Part shown: one piece after another, positions 29,960 through 39,727 of the stretch
Numbering within the stretch: position 1 is the first letter of the stretch
Layout of the letters: every line of letters begins with the position of its first letter
From: Adiantum capillus-veneris
Lineage: Eukaryota; Streptophyta; Polypodiopsida; Polypodiales; Pteridaceae
Reading direction: 5' to 3'
DNA: 64,000 nucleotides
Assembly: GCA_014529385.2 (NCBI GenBank)
Contig: CM043967.1
Location: 10,988,001 to 11,052,000, forward strand
Position numbers and translations under genes: made by a program
Notes under the pieces: generated by a model
The model's input: the letters and a program-made list of their open reading frames with translations, nothing else
What the model was told of the DNA's origin: nothing
Databases searched by the model: none

Positions 29960-31609
29960 CAAAGAGGGACTCCCGCCCGAAGAGAGTAGAAAGGTCCCCG
30001 GCTCCAAGTATCATGGAAGGTCTACCGGCGAGTGCTGGCCCAGTTAGAGTCGCCTCGGATGCGATCGTACTGGCCTCGTAAAGTGTGTATCAGCTCCTGC
30101 CAGATAGCCCGGATTGTCTCTGCTGAAGGCTCAAGACGTCCCTCAAAAGCTCGGAAGCAACGAGCCCTCCAGATAAACCATAAGGTGAGGCTACTCAGAA
30201 GCTCCCAGTGGCAAGTCTCTCCTGTGTCCAAGGTGCTGTAGAGAAGTCCGGAGAGGGGAAAGAGCGCGGCTGTCCTCTGGTGAACTGGATGGCCAAAAAG
30301 CTGGTCGCCTCTGCCTCGTATCCCATGGCGGGCCCGGAGGTGGTGGACCACGCGGCTGCTCCCCAAGTGTAGATCCCCTCTGGTGAGAGGTGTGCCATGA
30401 TGCATAGTATACACAGCCATGTCTGCTGTGCCTGTGGGCAATCCCATAAGCAGTGTTGTTGTGTCTCAAGATGGTGGCCGCAGCAGGCACAGGCTGGAGG
30501 TAAACCGTCTTGTGGCAGGATGTATCTTCCAGAGAGTTAGGATTGTGGCTTCTGCATAGGGATACATCCTAACTCTTTGGAAGATACATCCTCTGGAAAA
30601 GCAGATCCTTCCAAGGCTCAGCGCCTGGAAGTAGCCCTCGCACAATAAGCTTCCCCAGCAGGGCTCTGCTCTGATCTGCAGGATCGATGATGCCTAACCC
30701 TCCCTTTGCCAGGGGGAGAGTGATAACTAACCAAGCCACCTTGGCTTGTGTTGGATCCCCATCCCGTCCGGACCAAAGAAAGTTCCTGATCAGTCGCTGG
30801 ACCTGACTGATACAAGAACTACAAAAAATCCAGCATGAAGTGATGTACCACATAGTAGCTAGCAAGACCTGATTTGTCACCACCACTCTCCCTGCCAAGG
30901 AGAGCCTAACTGTACTCCAAAAAAGAAGCTTCTTCCGAATGCTCAGAAGAAGGGGGGCAATCTGCTGCTCCGGTGACAAATCAAGTCCAACTTGGCACCC
31001 CAAGTAGTGTACAGCGGTGCCAGGGGGTATCCATCTAAATCCAGGATCTGGGCTCCAATCCGGAGTGGGAGATCTGCTAACCCAAAAGGCCACTGTCTTG
31101 CGCCAATTGATTAGCGCACCCGATGCTATATAGAAAGCCTGCAAGGACTGCTCAGCTCGCTGCAAATTGGCCTCTTGGCCATGCAAATATAATCCAGTGT
31201 CATCCGCAAACTAAGCTCCTCCCCTTGAATAGGAAGCTGTAAGCCCCTCAATCCTACCTCTACTGCTGTCAAGTACATACTCATAGCCTCTGCAAAGAAC
31301 AGGAAAAGAAAGGGGGCAAGCGGGCACCCTTGCCTGACAGAACAAGAAAGCTCAAATCTGGGCCCCCTGCCGCTGGCCATCAACACTTGGCTATGAGCTA
31401 TAGAGTATAAAGCAGCAACACCCCGAATCCAGCCAGCCTCAAAGCCCATGTGCAGCATACTCCCCTCAAGAAAACTCCAATCCACTCTGTCATAAGCCTT
31501 CTCAAAATCAAGGAGAACAACCAAGTCCTCACCAAGGAGTCTCGCTAGAGCCGTCACCTCCCAAAAAGTGAATACATTGTCAAGGATGCTGCGTTCCTTG
31601 ACAAACCCA
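29960..31609 (-). pseudogene. LINE-2, reverse transcriptase and C-terminal zinc domain
   Basis: L1-like element read right to left. 31126-31638 encodes GFVKERSILDNVFTF, LDFEKAYDRVDWSFL (motif A) and SVRQGCPLAPFLFLFFAEAM (motif B). The catalytic region after it is degenerate. 30569-31186 encodes the thumb/connection region (YLGCQVGLDLS, LAGRVVVTNQVLL, FLWSGRDG, LAKGGLGIIDP), as in plant L1-type ORF2. Near 30400-30490 is the zf-RVT-like PACAGCGHHLETQQHCLWDC. It continues upstream at 34638 beyond the hAT insertion. Stops and frame shifts are present. Confidence 0.85.
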
Positions 31610-31954
31610 GTCTGAGTCATAGTTACATGGGACGGCAAAAGTCAGAAAACGGGGACGGGGGTCGGAACGGCAAAAAAAGAAGAAGAGTTTGTTTGGCATT
31701 TTTTGACCTACACACATGCCACACACATAGAGCATCACTTTGACCACAAATTTACACTTTAATAGACCAAAGAGCACGAGTCATATAGGCGCAAATGTGC
31801 TAATAAAACATCGATGGATACAAAATGAAAAGTGCATGCCACAAGGGCTCAAAAAGCCTAAAGGACTTAGGACAAGCCTCAAGGATAACAAAAAATACAA
31901 AGGGCTATGTAGTAGGTAGACTCTAGACTCGAGAGTGATCAATGATCATCAAAC

Positions 31955-34149
31955 TCAAGAAGTGCTCGCCTGTTGAATCTCCATATCGTCGTCGTAGTCG
32001 AGGTCGTCAGCGACGTATGAGGCCTCGCGAGGCTCGCATTGAGGCTCGAAGTCCTCCTCTAGCTCCTCCAAGTGTATCGGCCATAGATGGATTCTCTTGT
32101 GCCATCTCCCACTCAGTGAAGGGATCTGCCTTGTGTGTGACGCTCTTGGCAAGTTAGCGCTCACAAATGCCAAATCATTGGCCCTCTCAACCCCAAGGCG
32201 ATTCCTCTTCTTAGAGGCAATGTGGCTGTACACACTCCATAGTTGCTCCAAGCAACTAGTGGTACATGCTTGGCTAAGGACACGAACAGTCAAGCGCTGC
32301 AAATGTGGGCCATCTCCTCCATAGTCCTCCCACCACAAAACCGAGCCAATCTTGTTGCGATCAACTTGTGCATCTACTCATTCATAGGAGCCCTTCTTTT
32401 GCCTGTAGTTGAGTAGCTCGTCTCTAATCTTGCGCCTAGTGTCACTGCTAGGCTCAAGGCGCTCCAATGCAAGCCGCCATCCTTTGCTCACCTCTTTGTC
32501 GGTCTCTTGACGCCTTCCGTGAAACTCAGGGTCGAGCACATAAGTTGCCGCATGAAGTGGAGAGTAGTATGCATTCCACCTCGACTCACACAAGCCATGA
32601 ATTTCCTCATACTCGAAAGGGTCAGGCACAAGCTTCTCAAGTGTCTCTATCATCCGATCCATGGCTTCGTAGACTTTGCCAATGCATGGCTGCAAGCCAT
32701 CCACAACTCGAAGTAGGTGTAGAATAGGCTTGACCATGGCGTCAAGAGTCTTCACCTCCTCCCACCAAGCGGCATCGTCGGCCCATTCTCGGCATTTCAA
32801 TCCTGTTGCTGATGTAGACTCCGGCATGGCTTGGAACTCATCACTGAGAAAGAGGCCCCTTAAGGCTCCGCCACAAGTAGACAAGCGGCCTAGCATAAGC
32901 CAATTGAATGCAAATCTTGTCTCTGAATATTTGAGCAAGGACAAGTGGCTCTTCTTTGAGAACTCATGGCACACTTTTTGATGGTTGAGCACAAAGGAGA
33001 CAATTCGAGAGGCGTCACCAATGGTGGGTGAAATCCATGACAAGTTCCCTATGTCCTTGAGGCAATGCGCCACACAAAATGTGACATGGATGCTGGGATA
33101 CATGCCCTCAATGATAGCCCCGGCTGCCCTATTTGACGCCTCTCCATCTACAACCATACAAAGGACATTCTCCGGGTCGGTGATCTCTATGGTGCTTGTC
33201 CACTCCGTAGCAAGCATCTCCACGGCCTTGCCACTGTCGGATGCATCATGTGACTCCACAAAGTACATCTCCCCCCAAGAGTAGGCCACCACTCCGTGGA
33301 TGGACCACTTGCGGGTGTCGCTCCATCCATCTACAAGGAGAGAGACGCCATTGGTCTCCCACAGATCCTTTGTTGCTTGGGCCGCTTGCTCCACTGCAAG
33401 CTTCTCTTTGTCAAGGAGAGTGGTACGAAGCCTCTCCGATGAAGGTGGCACATAAGAGGAGCCATATTCCCCTATTTTCGTAACCATGGTTCAAAAGTAT
33501 GGAGACCTATCCACACAAAATAGAGCATGTTGTGTTAGTATGGAGAGTCGAGAGTCGAGACCCCATAACGAATACAAAATGGGAGATTGCAATGTGCATA
33601 TGCCAAGGGAAACTCACCGCGAAGCATGGAAGGCAATGTGGTCGTGGAAGAAGAACCGAGCAACCGACCTATCCACCTCTTCCTTCAATTTAGGATTCCA
33701 ATTTTCCTCGAGGGTGCTTTGGCGATGCACAACGAAGAGGACGGTGTAGATGCATTTGTCTTGAACGCTTGAGAGGTGTCGTTAAGGTTGGCTTCCCTTT
33801 GCTCTTGCGGTGTCGCCGTGGCGGAGGGGTCAACGGCAACAAAACGGCCCCTCTTGGCCGCTTCCGCGACCTCATACACCGTGAGCTTCTCAAGAAGCTC
33901 CAACCTCTTCTCGAGAGATGCTCGAGGGCAAAACTTCACCTCGTGACCGGGTTCATGAAGAAGATGGGCTCGCACTTTGTTTGCACCACCCGTTCTCTTG
34001 TACAGGCATAGCTTGCACGTCCATGGTCTTGCACTGCCACCTTTACCACGTGTGCTAGAGTCGACTTCATCCCACCATGACCATGTTTGCACGGCGGGCC
34101 TCCTTCGAGAAGAGCCGGCTTGAGAAGTGGAGTTAGCTTGAGATGACAT
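31955..34149 (-). pseudogene. hAT transposase (BED, DUF659, hATC), nearly intact
   Basis: Starts at the ATG at 34149. Exon 1 (34149-33618) has a Ser/Gln-rich start, then a BED zinc finger (WSWWDEV...PWTCKLCLY...HLLHEPGHEVKFC), and ends KLKEEVDRSVARFFFHDHIA-FHASR. A GTGAGT donor at 33617-33612 and a TAG acceptor ending at 33507 define a 111-bp intron. Exon 2 encodes the catalytic DUF659 region (SSYVPPSSERLRTTLLDKEK, GVSLLVDGWSDTRKWSIHGV, VDGEASNRAAGAIIEGMYP, VAHCLKDIGN) and, through to 31955, the hATC end (LTVRVLSQACTTSCLEQLWS, KKRNRLGVERANDL), finishing with an acidic tail. Two in-frame TGA stops are seen, just after the acceptor (about 33491-33493) and at 32378-32380. It would cut and paste hAT elements; this copy is probably inactive. 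Confidence 0.9.
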
Positions 34150-34372
34150 GATGGTGGAGAGAGAGTAGAGCTAATAGCTTAGAAGAGAGCTTGTGTGGAG
34201 AGAGAATAGAGGAGAGCTTCAAAGTTGAGAGGGTAGAAGACAAAGAGAGTGGGTAGAGAGACTCAAGGGTAGAGCTTGAGAGCTTGTAGGTAGACCGTAG
34301 ACGGCGTAGAGTGTAGAGTGTAGACGGCAGACCGTAGAGAGGAGAGCTTGAGAGAAGATGAGGCCAAAGGGT

Positions 34373-34383
34373 GCTTTTATAGC
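34373..34383 (-). promoter_or_regulatory. TATA box of the hAT transposase
   Basis: The minus strand reads GGCTATAAAAGCACCC about 225 bp upstream of the transposase start. The region between is rich in tandem AGAGTGTAGACCG-like repeats. Confidence 0.65.
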
Positions 34384-34637
34384 CTCCCAAGGGCCAAAAC
34401 CCCCCAAAAGAAGTGAACGTTGGTTGCAAATAAACGTTGAAAATGGTCATTTTTTTCAGAATTTGAATTTTTGCCCGGTCGTCCCCGGCCCGTCCCTAGC
34501 CGTCCCCGGCAGCATGCGACCCCGCCGGTCGGATGATTTTCCGACCGTTCCCCTCCATCCCCGGCCGCGGTTTCGACCGTTCCCCGACCCTAGGCCTCGT
34601 CCCCCCCCTCCCCCCCCCCCCGTCCCCTGTAACTATG

Positions 34638-34930
34638 GTCTGAGTAGCATGAATTAAATCCCCAAGGAGAGGCTGGATCCTCAAACTCAAGGCATTGGCT
34701 AGGACCTTGTAAACAATATTGAGAATCGTAATAGGCCTCCACTGCCGAATATCATCTGACACTCCTTCCCCCTCCAAAGTCATAATGATAGGCGCATGGT
34801 CTGAAAAGGAAGTGCCTGCAAGGATCCCCCACGATCCCCAAGGTAGTCTCCTATGTAAAAGCGATCGATCCGTGACAAATTAGCCCCTCCCTATCTCTTC
34901 TTGCTCAAGAAGGGAGGTCCTCAAGCTAGC
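34638..34930 (-). pseudogene. LINE-2, endonuclease end fused to RT start by deletion
   Basis: Read right to left: ANLSRIDRFYIGDYLGDRGG (endonuclease, 'LSRIDRF'), FSDHAPIIMTLEG (endonuclease S-D-H), then directly GVSDDIRQWRPITILNIVYK and LLGDLIHATQ of the RT start. In full-length L1-type ORF2 a few hundred residues separate these, so the intervening part is deleted. It continues at 31609 across the hAT insertion. 34931-35291 shows no recognisable feature and may be the leader of element E. Confidence 0.8.
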
Positions 34931-35291
34931 TATCTATAAATGGTTGGTACTATTTATTGCATGGGAGTAAGTAGAATAGGGATTTTTCAGCCTTACAGTG
35001 CGTCTGCCTTTGTGCAGTTAACGGGGCATCACCATCGAGAGTTATAGTCTTAATAGTAGAGTCCTACGGGGCTTGCCTACGGCTTCACCACTATTGAGCT
35101 ATTAGAAGCTTGACAGGAGCCGGTGTTGTTTTGGCGTTGAACGACTCTCTCTTCTATTCCTTGCAATTAATGGTATTCAAGCCATGGGTACAATAGCTTG
35201 AGTGGTTTTTCTAAAGGGGTAAAGAGGAGTAGCAACTAGGTCTTGAAGTGCCAAAGTACACCTAAAAAGTTTACACCTAAAAGTTGTTAGA

Positions 35292-36610
35292 ATGGTTTAC
35301 AATAGTAAAGAGAGTGAAATTAATGTTGATAACTTTGATTTTGCTAATGGGCAAGCTACTAATGATGCCCCAATGCTTGTTAACTATCTTGTTTCTAGGC
35401 TTTAACAAGCCATGAGCAATCCATCCCTCCAAAGTGAAGTGCAACAACAACTTCATGCTCTTGGGATTCTCCAAGCTCCCCACCATGACGAGAGAGCACC
35501 TAGGAAGCCTCCTTGCAAGACTTCCAAAAGAGGCGTCTCTCTGATTCGGGAAGAAGAAGAGGATCCATATGAAGGGCTCAAAAATTTGTTCCTTGATAAC
35601 ACATCTCCTTCTCAAAGGAGAATTCAAGAGTCTCCCGCCACCTCGGCGGAGATGGCTCCACGAAGACGGCGGGCTAAACGCTCTCCATCACCTCCAAAAC
35701 GGAGAAGACCATCTCATACTTCTCCACACCATACTTCAAAGAGGGATGACAAAAAGCAAGAGAAGAAAAAGGCGAGAAAGAGGACACCCTCTTCTGCATC
35801 TTATTCATCCTCTTCCTCTTATGAAAGTGATGGTGAAGACAAAGAAGATCAAGGAAAGAAAAAGGCGAGAAAGAGGTCACCCTCTTCTCCATCTTCCTCA
35901 AATTCTTCATCTTCTGAAGAAAGTGATGGTGTAACCTTTGAACCATAAAAAAGAAGAGGCCATAGGAAATCCTATGCCGTGTAAAAGAGGTTGTCCAAGC
36001 TTAAAAAATTCAAAGAGGGAGGGAAGAGCATCTCTTTCCTTACCTATGATGGCACCTTTGGCGCTACGGACAAAGTTTTGGCCTTTATCCAACAATTCAA
36101 TGCGGCGTTTGGAGATGAGGGCTTCACGGAGTCCTCTAACCTACGCCATGTAGCTATGCACTTTCAAAAGTCCGCCAGGCAATGGTGGTCTAACCTACGG
36201 TCCAACGGTGAAGCTCCACGAACATGGAAAGCTTTAAGAGCCTCCATTATGAAGAGTTTTTGGCCACTGATGCCAAAGACAAAGTACTCACCGAATGGCG
36301 AAGCTTGAAGCTCTCTCCCTACGAGTCCATTCACAAATATATAGACAAGTTTTGGGACTTACAACTCAAAGCCACTTTCTTCAAGAAGTTGGATTTTAGA
36401 GAGCAAAAGCAACAATTTTGTGCTGGCTTAACTGAAGAAATGGCGGAGTATCTCAGCTCCCAAAGGCCATGCACCATATCGGCGGCTATACACCATACTA
36501 TGGTGGCTTCTCGAATCAATTTCCAAATGGGGACTAAAAGAAATTCTAAGCCCACGAAAAACAAGGGTTCCAATGAGCCTAATGGGAAGGACAATCCAAA
36601 AGTCTCATAA
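35292..36610 (+). pseudogene. gag of gypsy element E, with a Ser/Arg/Lys-rich repeat
   Basis: One frame from the ATG at 35292 with stops at 35403, about 35946 and about 35982, and a frameshift near 36280. The first part (QSEVQQQLHALGILQAPHHD) is followed by a charged insert with two direct repeats, [KK]KKARKR[TS]PSS followed by a Ser-rich acidic ESDG end (about 35764-35850 and 35860-35930). The capsid core follows: FLTYDGTFGATDKVLAFIQQ, ARQWWSNLRSNGEAPRTWKA, EWRSLKLSPYESIHKYIDKF and EQKQQFCAGLTEEMAEYL. It is typical of Ty3/gypsy gag apart from the SR-like insert. Confidence 0.85.
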
Positions 36611-37457
36611 GGGAAACTCCAACAAAGTTAAAGAGAAGGGATTTTACAAAGACAAAAATAAAATCTCTTCTAAAGAGCTTGAGCATTATCGCAAGGATAA
36701 CCGCTGTTTCAAGTATGGCGAGCAAGGGCATGTGTACCCCACTTGTCCCCAAAAGAACACCCGCCATGAACCTCCTAGAGCTACCTTGGTCGAAATCCAA
36801 CAGGAGGAAATTCACCACAAAGGATCTCCTCTATGCCATGCTTGGGGAAAGGTAAGAGAACATGATGCTTTTATTCTCTTTGACCCTGGTTCTACTCAAA
36901 ATCTTATATCTATAGAGTTGGCCACCAAGCTAGGCATACAAGCCTACGAGATGGGAGATGTCCTATTCGCAGACGGTGCTTTCAAGGGGCAAGAAGCTTC
37001 AGTTACTCCCTTAATCAGGAAATTGAGGCTCCATGTCCAAACCTATGTGGACAAAGAGGACTTCTTTATCTCTCCTCTCAAGCATGGGGATGTAATTCTA
37101 GGGGCACCATGGTTTGATCGCATGGCTGCCAATGTTAAATCCCCTGAAAAGAGAATCTCCTTCAAGTCCAGGGAAAAAGATATATATATAGATGCTAAGG
37201 AAATGTGTAACACTATACTCAATGTACATACACAAGCTTTCAACAATTCAATAAAGAGGTCTATTTCCGTGTACATGACTTTTGTTAAAGATTCTCAAAA
37301 TGAACCTAATGTTTTAGCAAAAGAAAATATACACAATCAAAAGGAATTAGAGTTATCCAATTTTCTCAAGGGGTTTCAAGATGTCTTTATTGACGACGTC
37401 CCTTGTGAGCTACTTCCTAAACGAGGCAATGATGACCATGCAATTGAACTTCTTTGA
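36573..37457 (+). pseudogene. Element E zinc knuckle and retropepsin
   Basis: Clean frame of 294 residues. The knuckle CFKYGEQGHVYPTC has Tyr in place of the second Cys (C-x2-[C>Y]-x4-H-x4-C). FILFDPGSTQNLISIELATK (about 36871-36930) is the protease active-site region with D-P-G instead of D-[ST]-G. VTPLIRKLRLHVQTYVDKED and HGDVILGAPWFDRM (L-G-x-P-W) follow. The end, ELSNFLKGFQDVFIDDVPCE, leads into RT. The layout is the same as the B protease at 12127-12738. Confidence 0.88.
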
Positions 37458-38175
37458 GGAAGCTCACCGCCTAACAAACCTCCTTATAGAGTTTCTCAAG
37501 CTCAACAAGAGGAGATTATGCGGCAAGTGCATGAGTTAGTTGAGAAGGGTTTGGTTAGGCCTAGCTCATCTCCATTTTGTTCTCCTGTGCTACTAATGCA
37601 AAAGAAAGACGGCACATATCGTATGTGTGTCGACTATAGAGCACTAAATAGGATCACCATCAAGAATAGGTTTCCCGTTCCACAAGTAGAAGACCTATTT
37701 GATAAGCTACAAGGGTATCTACTTCAGTAGGATTGACCTAAAAAGTGCCTATCATCAAATAAGGATAGTTGATCAAGACATTGTTGCATTTCGCACTATG
37801 TTTGGTCTTTACGAATACGTTGTCATGCCTTTTGGCTTGACCAATGCACCACCCACATTCAACCGCTTGATGGAGAAGCTATTCAGGCCTCACCGAACCT
37901 TTACTGGAGTGTTCTATGATGATATCATCATCTACTTTAATTCATTAGACGAACAAAAGCAACACCTCCAGGTGATATTTCAAGTTCTAAGAGAGAATAA
38001 ACTTTATGTTAATCGAAAGAAAAGTGAATTTTTCTTACAAGAGATTCAGTATTTAGGTCACATTATCTCTCAAGATGGCATCCAAATGGATACATCAAAA
38101 TTAGAGGTAATAAAAGGATGGCCTAAACCAAGGAATCTTCATGAGTTAAGAAGCTTTATAGGTATGTGTGCATAA
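37458..38175 (+). pseudogene. Element E reverse transcriptase
   Basis: 37518-37730: VHELVEKGLVRPSSSPFCSP, VLLMQKKDGTYRMCVDYRAL, NRITIKNRFPVPQVEDLFDK. A frameshift at about 37700 leads to 37699-38175: IYFSRIDLKSAYHQIR (motif A, D), FGLYEYVVMPFGLTNAPPTF (motif B), FYDDIIIYF (catalytic F-Y-D-D), KSEFFLQEIQYLGHIIS, and LRSFIGMCA before a stop. All RT motifs are present; a single frame break separates them. It is one of the better-preserved RTs of the window. Confidence 0.9.
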
Positions 38176-38695
38176 TATAGACGCTTCATAGAAAATTTCT
38201 CACTAATAGCAGGACCATTACATGACCTAACAAAGAAAAACGTTAGGTACACATGGTCTGGCAAGGAGAACAATGCTTTCGAAAAGCTTATCTCTCAATC
38301 TGTGCTTACACTACCGGATCTCTAAAAGACATTTGAGGTCCAATGTGATGCTTGTGGTGATTGCCTTGGAGCTGTTTTGCTTCAAGAAGGGCACGCCATA
38401 GGCTATGAAAGTTGAAGGCTCGACTCTGTTGAGCAAACTCTAGGCATATATGAAAAAGAACTCCTTGCAGTTCTACATGCCCTAGATTCATGGAAGCACT
38501 ATTTATTGGGGACTCCTTTCATTCTGTGAACGGATCACCAAAGTCTTAAGTACTTTATGACGTAGACCAAGCTCTCCGACAAACAAATGAGGTGGGCAAA
38601 CTTTCTTTCGCAATTTCATTTTCATATTGCTCACATTGCTGGCAAGCATAATCAAGTAGCCGATGCACTCTCAAGACGGCCGAGAGTGAATGCAG
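38176..38695 (+). pseudogene. Element E RNase H
   Basis: Broken by several stops: YRRFIENFSLIAGPLHDLTK, FEVQCDACGDCLGAVLLQEG, YEKELLAVLHALDSWKHYLL, DHQSLKYFM, QMRWANFLSQFHFHIAHIAG and NQVADALSRRPRV. The N-x-V-A-D-A-L-S-R end is intact. The frame is cut at 38695 by element C and continues at 49161. Confidence 0.88.
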
Positions 38696-39707
38696 TGTTA
38701 ACTGAGTCAGCGTCAGTTAACAGAAGCTGTTAAAGACTGAAGACGTACGGATGCACATCGAAGATCAAAGTGAAGTAGCAGTAAAGATTGGAGTTACACA
38801 TTTTTTACATTTTCCCAAAATGGTCACGTATTGTAAATTCTCGATTTATTTCAAGTCATTGTAATATTTTAATGTGTTACGGGCTCAATGGGAGTTCCAA
38901 ATTGTAAAGAACATGTCACTTATTGTACCTAAGTTGCAGATGCCATAAGTGTGGAGTCTCAAAGGTCTTGGGTGCCGGACATTACACATTTTAGACCGTG
39001 GCTAAGGTATAAAAGCAAACTTTGTAAATATTTTATTAAGTTTTTGGATAAGAAATACACAGTGTGAGCCAACGAGACTCACTTCTCTTCTTCTCGCGCT
39101 TCCTTCTTCCTCTCCGGTTGTCACATTGCGAATGCGTTTGTTGCATTGCAACCGCAAGTAAGAGCTCTACGTATTGACGTAAGCCATTCATCGTATTTCA
39201 TAGCTTTTGGCGTTATCGATCCGTGGCCTAATTTCATCATAACTAGGAATTTACATTTTTAAATCGAAAACTAAGCATAGACGGGTTATTAGGGTATCAT
39301 TGCTAAGCATTTAGATGCATTCTGGATCGAAAATGAATAGGTCAAAAATCCACTACTGTTAATAATCGCGATTTTGAAACTTGACTTATTGTGGAATTTG
39401 AGGCCATATGCATGTGTGCTTAGGTCTTATAAACTTGTTTTAGAAGTTTCGTTACGTTTGGATGTCATTTGATGCTATAACGGATGTGATTTGCTTGTCG
39501 ATGAACGATTGACTTTTGGTGATTTCAGTCACTTGAGTGTATCTTGAGTTAAATGCGAGTTGTTAGTTGTTTTCCGAGAGATTGACAACCTCTTGTAGCC
39601 TCTATGCACTAGTCGAGTCAGCTTCGTCCCATGGTTTGACAAATTAATCGTGGTTCTCGCTAATATTGCAGTAAGATAGGATGGTGAGATTAAACATGCG
39701 TTCCACA
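38696..39707 (+). repeat. 5' LTR of element C
   Basis: Starts TGTTAACTGAGTCAGCGTCA and ends TGCGTTCCACA. It contains a TATA box (TATAAAAG, 39008-39015) and one partial copy of the TTAATAATCGCGAT palindrome (about 39358). It differs from the 3' LTR by scattered changes and small indels. Confidence 0.92.
39008..39015 (+). promoter_or_regulatory. TATA box of the C 5' LTR
   Basis: GGTATAAAAGC lies 312 bp into the LTR, duplicated at 48479-48486 in the 3' LTR. Transcription would start about 30 bp downstream. Confidence 0.75.
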
Positions 39708-39708
39708 T

Positions 39709-39727
39709 TTGGCGCCGTTGTTGGGGA
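39709..39727 (+). promoter_or_regulatory. Primer-binding site of element C (Asp-tRNA-like)
   Basis: TTGGCGCCGTTGTTGGGGA is a close match to the TGGCGCCGTTGCCGGGGA site used by plant Tat/Athila elements. It follows the LTR end by one base. Confidence 0.8.

Larger units (their letters stand above)
31618..34637 (-). mobile_element. Complete hAT DNA transposon
   Basis: 3020 bp. Terminal inverted repeats begin CATAGTTACA-[GT]GGGACGG at both ends. The exact 8-bp target duplication GTCTGAGT lies at 31610-31617 and 34638-34645. It contains one transposase gene with BED finger, DUF659 core and hATC dimerisation region. Subterminal GGGACGG/CCGTCCC motifs are repeated near both ends. It sits in the RT gene of LINE-2 at the QTGFV motif; removing it and one target copy restores that motif. 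Confidence 0.95.

Noticed and set aside
31618-31627. CATAGTTACA/TAACTATG as target duplication
   Set aside because: These sequences are inverted, not direct. They are part of the terminal inverted repeats; the real direct duplication is GTCTGAGT outside them.
32467-33483. Plus-strand open frames across the hAT transposase
   Set aside because: Antisense shadows of the well-supported minus-strand transposase.
34931-35291. 5' LTR of element E
   Set aside because: No matching downstream LTR, no primer site and no TG...CA borders could be identified.
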